Source of the DNA: Bacilli bacterium
GTDB taxonomy: Bacteria > Bacillota_I > Bacilli_A > RF39 > UBA660
Direction of reading: 5' to 3'
NCBI GenBank assembly: GCA_017515795.1
Contig: JAFWEE010000002.1
Span: 1-63,232 of the forward strand
Length of the DNA: 63,232 nucleotides
The translations under genes were made by a program, and so were the position numbers. Below the pieces are notes generated by a model. The model saw nothing but the letters and a program-made list of their open reading frames with translations. It searched no databases and was not told the origin of the DNA. Every line of letters begins with the position of its first letter. The first letter of the stretch is position 1. This document shows positions 57,425-63,232 of the stretch, piece by piece.

Positions 57425-57718
57425 ATGGGAAAGAAAGTTAGAAGTAAAAAGAAAAACATTGAAAGAAATTTTATTAATTTTGGCGCAGTAATATTACTTT
57501 GTTTATGGGCAGTATCTTTCTTTGCCAAAATTAGTTTATCTTCATTAAACATAGAAGTTGAAAAGATTAAATCATCAGTTAAAAATCAATCTGAAACTAA
57601 TCAAGCATTATCTATGAAAATTAATGAACTTGCATCCTTAGAAAATGTAAACGAGGTTGCAAATGGAAGCGGATTGGCTTATAATAATGGTAACATTAGA
57701 ATAGTTAATAATAGATAG
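57425..57718 (+). CDS. ftsL: FtsL-like cell division protein
   Basis: 97-residue bitopic protein: basic N-terminus, one membrane helix (about 17-35), then a coiled-coil-prone external segment (LNIEVEKIKSSVKNQSETNQ). Sequence conservation in this family is very low; the call rests on size, topology and position between rsmH and the septal PBP gene. AAAGGAGAG precedes it. Confidence 0.78.
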   Translation: MGKKVRSKKKNIERNFINFGAVILLCLWAVSFFAKISLSSLNIEVEKIKSSVKNQSETNQALSMKINELASLENVNEVANGSGLAYNNGNIRIVNNR

Positions 57719-57729
57719 GAGAATATCAA

Positions 57730-59832
57730 ATGAAACAAAAAGTTCAAAATAAAATACATGTTAATAAATTTGTTATTTTATTTGGACTTTTTTTATTTGC
57801 AATAATAATAGCTAGATTAGTATATTTAAATTTATCTCCTAAAATAGATGGTATTAATCTATCTAAATTTGCCAAGAATAGAAATACTGTTAAAAGAACT
57901 TTAAATGCAAATAGAGGTACTATATATGATTCTAATGAAGAAGTCTTAGCAGAAACAGTAGATTCATATACAGTAGTAGCATTCTTAGATAAATCAAGAA
58001 GTAAAAATAGCACTAAACCAAAACATGTAGTAGATGTAGAAGAAACTGCCAAAGCATTATCTCCACTTATTAATATGAGTGAAGAAAGACTTATTGAACT
58101 TATGAGTCAAAAAGGATTATATCAAGTAGAATTAGGCCCTGGAGGTAAAGGATTAACTGAACTTCAAAAAGAAGAAATAGAAAAACTAGAATTACCTGGT
58201 ATAGGATTTATTCCTACGCAAAAGAGATATTATCCTAATCTAGATTTTGCATCATATGTAATAGGTTATGTAAGAGAATATGATGATGGTAAAACAGTTG
58301 GAGAAATGGGTATAGAAGCTAAATTCAATAGTGAACTTACTGGTGTTAATGGATCTGTTACATATCAGCAAGATGCTAATGGATATAAACTTATTAATTC
58401 TCCAGAAATTAGAATAGAAAAAGAAGATGGATATGATATATATTTAACAATAGATTCTAATGTACAATTAATGACAGAAAGAGCATTAAATGATGCATTT
58501 AGTAGATCAGGTGCATCTAAAGCTATATTTATAGTAGCAGAAGCTAAAACAGGTAAGATTATTGCTTCTGCAACTAAACCTAGTTTTGATCCAAATGTAA
58601 AGAATATTACTAACTATCTAGATCCATTAGTATCTTATTCATATGAACCTGGATCTACTATGAAAACATTTACATATATGGCTACTATTGAAAAAGGTAA
58701 CTATAATGGACAAGATACTTATCATTCCGGTACTATGAAAATAGATGAGTATACTATTAAAGACTGGAATACTTATGGATGGGGAGATATTTCATATGAC
58801 TATGGATATGCTCAAAGTTCTAACTTAGGAGTAGCTAATTTAACTCAAAAGTATTTAACTGGTCAGGAATTAAAAGATTATTTAAAGAAACTAGGATTTG
58901 GTTCTAAAACAGGTATAGAACTTCCAGGTGAAGTTTCTGGTAAAGTAGATTTTACATATAAAATAGAGGTTGCTACAGCATCTTTTGGACAAGGAATAAC
59001 TATTACACCAGTTCAAATGATTAAAGCTTTAACAGCTATCTCAAATGATGGTTATGTTTTAAATCCAACAATAGTAGAAAAAATAGTATCTCCTGATACT
59101 GGAGAAATAATATATCAAAATAAACCTCAAAAGGGTACTAAAGTTGCATCACAAGAGACAGTTAATAAGATTAAATCTTTAATGAATGATGTAGTTACTA
59201 TAGGAACAGGTACTAGTTATAATATGGATGGCTATGATATTATAGGTAAAACTGGTACAGCAGAGGTATATAACGCAAATACTGGTAGATATTATAAAAC
59301 TACATATAGAAATATAAGATCTTTTGCGGGTATGTATCCTAAAGATAATCCTAAATATGTAATGTATATAGCATTTGAAAATGCTGCATCATCTTCTCAA
59401 ATGGCAGATGCTGTTAAATCATTAATTCAAGATATAGAAGCTTATTATAATCTAACTAATGTTAGGGCTACTACTAACTATGCATATAAAGTAGGTAATT
59501 ATTCTAATAAGAAAGTAGTAGATGTAAAAACAGAATTAGATAATAATGGTATATCATATGAGTTAATAGGAGATGGAGATATTATAATAGATCAATATCC
59601 TACTAAAGATAATTATGTAGATGGTAAGATTTTATTAAAGACTAATGGTAATATAGGAGACACTGATTTAAGAGGATTCTCTTCTAAGTCTTTAAGAAAT
59701 TATTGTAGACTTATAAATGCAGAATGTAATTTAAATGGTTCTGGTTATGTAACAGATCATAATTTTGAAAAAGATGGAACTGGTAAAATAATAAAAGTTA
59801 ATGCAGAATTATATTTACCAAGTGCAGAATAA
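57730..59832 (+). CDS. Septal-type penicillin-binding protein (class B) with PASTA domains
   Basis: Transpeptidase that crosslinks peptidoglycan, here of the FtsI/PBP2B/SpoVD group. 700 residues. One membrane helix (about 13-33) is followed by the dimerisation/pedestal domain with NRGTIYDSNEEVLAE. The transpeptidase domain has SxxK (S309-T-M-K312), SSN in YAQSSNLGVANL, and GKTGTAEV. Two PASTA-like segments follow to the C-terminus, which bind muropeptides or lipid II in relatives. It ends the mraZ operon; murE, mraY and murD do not follow. Confidence 0.93.
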   Translation: MKQKVQNKIHVNKFVILFGLFLFAIIIARLVYLNLSPKIDGINLSKFAKNRNTVKRTLNANRGTIYDSNEEVLAETVDSYTVVAFLDKSRSKNSTKPKHVVDVEETAKALSPLINMSEERLIELMSQKGLYQVELGPGGKGLTELQKEEIEKLELPGIGFIPTQKRYYPNLDFASYVIGYVREYDDGKTVGEMGIEAKFNSELTGVNGSVTYQQDANGYKLINSPEIRIEKEDGYDIYLTIDSNVQLMTERALNDAFSRSGASKAIFIVAEAKTGKIIASATKPSFDPNVKNITNYLDPLVSYSYEPGSTMKTFTYMATIEKGNYNGQDTYHSGTMKIDEYTIKDWNTYGWGDISYDYGYAQSSNLGVANLTQKYLTGQELKDYLKKLGFGSKTGIELPGEVSGKVDFTYKIEVATASFGQGITITPVQMIKALTAISNDGYVLNPTIVEKIVSPDTGEIIYQNKPQKGTKVASQETVNKIKSLMNDVVTIGTGTSYNMDGYDIIGKTGTAEVYNANTGRYYKTTYRNIRSFAGMYPKDNPKYVMYIAFENAASSSQMADAVKSLIQDIEAYYNLTNVRATTNYAYKVGNYSNKKVVDVKTELDNNGISYELIGDGDIIIDQYPTKDNYVDGKILLKTNGNIGDTDLRGFSSKSLRNYCRLINAECNLNGSGYVTDHNFEKDGTGKIIKVNAELYLPSAE

Positions 59833-59833
59833 T

Positions 59834-59870
59834 AAAAAAACAGATGATTAAATCATCTGTTTTATTTTAC
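59834..59870. terminator. Bidirectional terminator between pbp and the minus-strand small RNA
   Basis: ACAGATGA / TCATCTGT stem (extendable to 11 bp) with seven A on the left and T-rich sequence on the right. It ends the mraZ operon on the plus strand; on the minus strand it gives a stem with a seven-T tail for the predicted small RNA. Confidence 0.85.
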
Positions 59871-59971
59871 AATTCGAAGGCGCCCCCCTGAAGTTGCGCC
59901 TTCTTAAAAAAGAATAAAAAGGGGTTGGCTAGTGTGATACTAGCAGCCAATTCGCCATTCGGGAATTGGTA
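59835..59971 (-). ncRNA. Predicted structured small RNA (about 137 nt), unknown family
   Basis: On the minus strand a consensus promoter (TTGACA, 17 nt, TATAAT-like TAATAT) is followed by four elements. Hairpin 1 is CCAATTC/GAATTGG. Hairpin 2 is GCTAGT/ACTAGC with outer GG/CC. A single-stranded linker AACCCCTTTTT follows, and hairpin 3 is GAAGGCGC/GCGCCTTC with loop AACTTCAGGGGG. The transcript ends at a strong terminator. The region is far more GC-rich than its surroundings and has no open frame of note. CCCC in the linker could pair with GGGG in loop 3 as a pseudoknot. It does not match any RNA family I can name (not 6S, SRP, tmRNA or RNase P). Confidence 0.65.
59884..59893 (+). repeat. 10-nt C-rich word shared with the right edge
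   Basis: CCCCCTGAAG, in the loop of a perfect 8-bp hairpin, recurs in the same orientation at 63223-63232. Such a GC-rich 10-mer is not expected twice by chance so close together in this AT-rich DNA. Confidence 0.7.
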
Positions 59972-59977
59972 TCAATT

Positions 59978-60006
59978 ATATTAATGATTTTAGGTACTTT
60001 TGTCAA
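59978..60006 (-). promoter_or_regulatory. Consensus minus-strand promoter for the small RNA
   Basis: Minus-strand TTGACA at 60006-60001, exactly 17 nt, then TAATAT at 59983-59978. No protein-coding gene lies downstream on that strand before the terminator. Confidence 0.75.
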
Positions 60007-60033
60007 CCTAAAATGTAAAAAAAGTTTAAAAAA

Positions 60034-60044
60034 TATGATATAAT
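60034..60044 (+). promoter_or_regulatory. Extended -10 promoter for recG
   Basis: TATGATATAAT, 18 nt before the recG ATG. It lies back to back with the small RNA promoter. Confidence 0.7.
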
Positions 60045-60062
60045 TTATTTAGGTGATAACAT

Positions 60063-62012
60063 ATGTTTGGTTTAGATAATATAAAAGGTATTGGACCTTC
60101 TACAATTAATAAATTAAATAAGTTAGATATATATAATATGGAGGACTTAATTAATTACTTTCCGTATAAATATCATATATTAAAAAAGACTTCATTAAAT
60201 GAAGAAAAAGTAGTAGTATCAGGTAAAATATTATCTATTCCTACAGTCTCTTTTTTTAAGAAGATGAATAGATTATCTTTTACTATGGAAATAGATAATC
60301 GAATATTTAATGTAACTATTTTTAATAGATTATTCTTAAAAGATAAATTAACTATTAATAAAGTAGTAACAGTAGTAGGTAAACTAGAAAAAAATACTAT
60401 TACTGCATCAGATATATATTTATATGATATAGGAGGTAATATAAATATTATTCCTGTATATCATTTAGTAAAGGGATTAACATCTAAAAATATAACTAAA
60501 TATATAAACGAAGCAATAAATACATCATATATTTATGATTATATTCCTGAAATATTATCTAATAAATATAACTTTATATCTAAAAAGGATGCTATATATA
60601 AAGTAAATAATCCATTATCTATGGAAGACATAGATATATCAAGAGATAGACTTAAATATGAAGAACTATTTATTTATTCTTTAAAGATGAATTATTTAAA
60701 ATCTAAAAAAGATAATAAAGGGACATCTATTATAGTAAATAAAACTAGAATAAATGAGTTTATTTTATCTTTGAGTTATTCATTAACAAAAGACCAATTA
60801 CATGCTTTAGAAGATATCTTTAAAGACATGGAATCTCCTTCACGTATGAACAGACTAGTAGAAGGCGATGTAGGTTCTGGTAAAACTATAGTAGCCCTTA
60901 TAACTATGTATGCATATTTTTTAAATGGATATCAATCTTCTTTAATGGCTCCAACTGAAATATTAGCTATTCAGCATTATAATAATATGATTAATTTATT
61001 TAAAGACTTTAATGTAAATGTAGCATTAATTACATCATCTACTAAAAAAAGTGAAAAGAATAAGATATATGAAGGAATTAGTAATGGATCTATTAATATG
61101 GTAATAGGTACTCATTCTCTTTTAAATGAAGATTTAGAGTTCAATAATTTAGGATTAGTAGTAACAGACGAACAACATAGATTTGGAGTAAATCAAAGAA
61201 GGAATTTAAGAAATAAAGGTAATAATGTAGATGTGTTATATCTTTCTGCGACACCAATACCTAGAACGTATGCTTTAACTCTTTTCGGTGATATGGATAT
61301 ATCTATTATTGAAAGTAAGATATCTGGTAGAAAAGAAATAACTACTAAAGTATTTAAAAATAATCAAACTGATGAATATTTAAATATGATATATAAAGAA
61401 TTAAAGGAAGGTCATCAAGTATATATAGTATCTCCTTTAATAGAATCAGAAGATGAATCTTTAGATATAAAGAAATTAAGAGATAAATTTTCTTTAGCAT
61501 TTAAAAACTACAATATAGATATTCTTCATGGTAAGATGAAATCTAAAGAAAAAGATGAAATAATGAATAAATATAAAAACCATGAAATAGATATATTAAT
61601 ATCTACTACTGTAATAGAAGTAGGAGTAGACGTTAAGAATGCTACTATGATTGTTATATTTGATGCTGAAAGATTTGGTTTAGCTACACTTCACCAACTT
61701 AGAGGTAGAGTAGGAAGAAATGATTTAGAGTCTTATTGTTTACTTATATCTAATAAAGAAACAGAAAGACTAAAAATAATGGAATCTATCCATGATGGGT
61801 TTAAACTTTCAGAAGAAGACTTTAGACTTCGTGGATCAGGAGATTTATTTGGTACGAGACAACATGGAGATATGAACTTTAAAGTGGCAAAACTACCTAG
61901 AGATATTGATGTATTAAAACATACAAGTGAAGATTCAAAAGAAATATTAAAAAATATTGATAATTATTCTTTACTTCAAGGTATAATTAAAGATATAAGA
62001 AAAAAAGATTAG
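60063..62012 (+). CDS. recG: ATP-dependent DNA helicase RecG
   Basis: Fork-reversal and branch-migration helicase. 649 residues, at the short end for RecG. An N-terminal wedge/OB domain (LDNIKGIGPSTINKLNKL at the start) is followed by the helicase core: Walker A EGDVGSGKT at about 268, DEQHRFGVNQR (DEQH box), LYLSATPIPRTYALTLFGD, and the C-terminal TTVIEVGVDVKNAT and QLRGRVGR. AGGTGATAAC precedes the ATG. Probably cotranscribed with the next gene (8 nt gap). Confidence 0.97.
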   Translation: MFGLDNIKGIGPSTINKLNKLDIYNMEDLINYFPYKYHILKKTSLNEEKVVVSGKILSIPTVSFFKKMNRLSFTMEIDNRIFNVTIFNRLFLKDKLTINKVVTVVGKLEKNTITASDIYLYDIGGNINIIPVYHLVKGLTSKNITKYINEAINTSYIYDYIPEILSNKYNFISKKDAIYKVNNPLSMEDIDISRDRLKYEELFIYSLKMNYLKSKKDNKGTSIIVNKTRINEFILSLSYSLTKDQLHALEDIFKDMESPSRMNRLVEGDVGSGKTIVALITMYAYFLNGYQSSLMAPTEILAIQHYNNMINLFKDFNVNVALITSSTKKSEKNKIYEGISNGSINMVIGTHSLLNEDLEFNNLGLVVTDEQHRFGVNQRRNLRNKGNNVDVLYLSATPIPRTYALTLFGDMDISIIESKISGRKEITTKVFKNNQTDEYLNMIYKELKEGHQVYIVSPLIESEDESLDIKKLRDKFSLAFKNYNIDILHGKMKSKEKDEIMNKYKNHEIDILISTTVIEVGVDVKNATMIVIFDAERFGLATLHQLRGRVGRNDLESYCLLISNKETERLKIMESIHDGFKLSEEDFRLRGSGDLFGTRQHGDMNFKVAKLPRDIDVLKHTSEDSKEILKNIDNYSLLQGIIKDIRKKD

Positions 62013-62020
62013 GAGGAATA

Positions 62021-63124
62021 ATGAAAGAACAGTTTTTATTTGATAAATTATCTAAGATGTCTCTTCAAACTAAAATTGGTCAAATGTTACTAATTGATTA
62101 TAGGAATGAAGATGGCTTTAAAATGACAGTAGATTTAGAAAAAGTATTAACTACTTATTCTCCAGGTGGTTTTATACTTTTTAGAAGCAATTTAAGTGAT
62201 TATAAAAATACTCAAAAACTATTGCATAGTATTAAAGAAATAGGAGATATTAGTCCCTTTATAGCAGCTGATCATGAAGGTGGAATAGTTCAAAAACTAT
62301 CAGATGTTGGTTTAACTATAATTCCATCTATGGAAGAAGTTGCTAAAACTATGTCAGAAGAAGATGTATTTAATCTTGGTAAAAAAATGGGTGAAGAATT
62401 AAAATCAATAGGAGTAGATATGGATATGGCTCCAGTACTAGATGTTTTATCTAATCCTAATAATGTTGGTATACAATCAAGATCATTTGGTAGTGATCCA
62501 GAGGTAGTAAAAAGACTATCTATGGCAATTGCAAATGGATTAAAAGAAGAAAAAGTAATCTCAGTTGGAAAACACTTTCCAGGTCATGGAGGAGTTATAA
62601 CTAATTCTCATGAAGATTTACCTGTTATAGATAAAAATTTAGAGGAATTAAAAGCATTAGAATTAATTCCATTTATAGAAGCTATTAAACAAAATGTACC
62701 GGGTATAATGGTAGGTCATTTGGCTGTTCCAAAAGTTACAGGAGATAAAACTCCTGCTAGTTTATCAAAAGTATTAGTAAATGATATTTTAAGAGATGAT
62801 CTTGGATATAATGGTTTATCATTACCAGATGCTCTAAAAAGAATGGGTGCATTAACTAAATATTTTGATGAAAGAGAAATTTATTTAAGATGTATTAATG
62901 CAGGTAATGATATGTTATTAATGCCTCAAAATATTAATATTGCATATGATACTATATACAGAGCAGTTAATGAAGGAACTATTACTGAAGAAAGAATAAA
63001 TGAAGCTGTTTATAGAATTCTTTCTACTAAATTTGATTATGGATTTTTTGATAAAGAGTATAATGAATATGTATTAAATAATCAAAATCAACAATATGTA
63101 AATACTCAATATAAACATAGATAA
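62021..63124 (+). CDS. Family 3 glycoside hydrolase, NagZ-like
   Basis: Resembles beta-N-acetylglucosaminidase NagZ, which releases GlcNAc from muropeptides. 367 residues, a single TIM barrel, no signal peptide, so cytoplasmic. Conserved: GGFILF, KHFPGHG (184-190), and a nucleophile Asp candidate D270 in LSLPDALKRMGAL. Changed: the EGGRV motif reads HEGGIV (Arg to Ile89), and the DSH that supplies the Asp-His acid/base dyad reads NSH (N195-S196-H197). It may therefore be slow, inactive or act on another substrate. TAGGAGG precedes the ATG, 8 nt after recG. No terminator is seen after it. Confidence 0.85.
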   Translation: MKEQFLFDKLSKMSLQTKIGQMLLIDYRNEDGFKMTVDLEKVLTTYSPGGFILFRSNLSDYKNTQKLLHSIKEIGDISPFIAADHEGGIVQKLSDVGLTIIPSMEEVAKTMSEEDVFNLGKKMGEELKSIGVDMDMAPVLDVLSNPNNVGIQSRSFGSDPEVVKRLSMAIANGLKEEKVISVGKHFPGHGGVITNSHEDLPVIDKNLEELKALELIPFIEAIKQNVPGIMVGHLAVPKVTGDKTPASLSKVLVNDILRDDLGYNGLSLPDALKRMGALTKYFDEREIYLRCINAGNDMLLMPQNINIAYDTIYRAVNEGTITEERINEAVYRILSTKFDYGFFDKEYNEYVLNNQNQQYVNTQYKHR

Positions 63125-63129
63125 ACAAA

Positions 63130-63158
63130 TTGACAAAAGACATAAAATGTTTTACTAT
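63130..63158 (+). promoter_or_regulatory. Consensus-type promoter at the right edge
   Basis: TTGACA at 63130-63135, 17 nt, TACTAT at 63153-63158. It lies downstream of the glycosidase gene and upstream of a structured region cut off by the window end. Confidence 0.65.
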
Positions 63159-63164
63159 AAATAT

Positions 63165-63232
63165 AGCATAACAAGATATTTGTTATGTGCACTTATACTG
63201 GATTTTGTATAAGTGAACCAAACCCCCTGAAG
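63165..63232 (+). ncRNA. Start of a second structured RNA or leader, cut by the window edge
   Basis: Following the promoter are hairpin 1 (CATAACAA/TTGTTATG, 5-nt loop) and immediately hairpin 2 (CACTTATAC/GTATAAGTG, 8-nt loop). Single-stranded AACCAAACCCCCTGAAG then runs to the window end. The order (two adjacent hairpins, then AACC and a C-run) resembles the small RNA at 59835-59971. It could be a small RNA or the leader of a gene outside the window. Confidence 0.45.

Noticed and set aside
59876..59903. Plus-strand hairpin as a terminator or riboswitch for recG
   Set aside because: No T run follows on the plus strand, no antiterminator pairing with a ribosome site is evident, and recG has its own -10 farther downstream; the minus-strand RNA explains the structure better.

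Overview
The window is a compact, strongly AT-rich chromosomal segment from a low-GC Gram-positive bacterium. Gene content (fused SecDF, RuvAB without RuvC, GatD/MurT, Prp between L21 and L27, PBP with PASTA domains, mraZ-rsmH-ftsL-pbp) points to Firmicutes, class Bacilli. The style of the proteins (giant Asn/Thr-rich surface protein, InlB repeats, many small membrane proteins) suggests an uncultured gut lineage near the RF39/Mollicutes-like Bacilli; this assignment is inference. The genetic code is standard: Trp is TGG, and TGA appears as a stop only twice, both times where the next gene overlaps (nusB/xseA, rel/dtd). I see no tRNA, rRNA, IS element, prophage or CRISPR, and there is no gene-free stretch over 300 bases.

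Layout. 1-5.4 kb: translation genes (rpsB partial, tsf, frr, rpsP, khpA) with an L,D-transpeptidase-like gene, a YgjV-like gene and a zinc-ribbon membrane protein between them. 5.5-8.7 kb: a small membrane protein converging on the only minus-strand protein genes (murT-gatD), then a YebC-family gene. 8.8-13.7 kb: envelope genes (VanY-type carboxypeptidase, mraY, three membrane or surface proteins). 13.7-17.4 kb: the dnaG-rpoD-trmK macromolecular synthesis operon. 17.5-23.3 kb: prepilin peptidase, mutS, nusB-xseA-xseB. 23.3-26.3 kb: an L21 leader RNA, rplU-prp-rpmA, trmB, obg. 26.4-41.1 kb: a membrane-anchored secreted protein and a 4248-residue surface protein that alone fills a fifth of the window. 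41.2-50.4 kb: ruvAB, queA-tgt, secDF, rel-dtd. 50.4-59.8 kb: a split and rearranged division/cell wall cluster (murG-murB-ftsQ-ftsA-ftsZ, then mraZ-rsmH-ftsL-pbp). 59.8-63.2 kb: a structured intergenic region with a predicted minus-strand small RNA, recG, a family 3 glycosidase, and the start of a second structured RNA cut by the window edge.

The genes work together mainly in translation, DNA replication/repair and peptidoglycan synthesis. Most transcription units follow one design: a hairpin terminator that often overlaps the stop codon, whose T-run leads directly into an extended -10 element (T-A-T-G-n-TATAAT) about 20-30 nt before the next start codon.

The most unusual points are enzymes that look conserved but have lost catalytic residues: GatD lacks its Cys and His, the Rel hydrolase domain lacks the Glu-Asp pair and the later Asp, and the family 3 glycosidase lacks the dyad Asp. 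Others are a housekeeping sigma factor with a duplicated region 1.1, a SecDF with an extra N-terminal membrane domain, the giant surface protein bracketed by near-identical terminator-promoter modules, and a candidate pair of structured RNAs with a 10-nt perfect complementarity.
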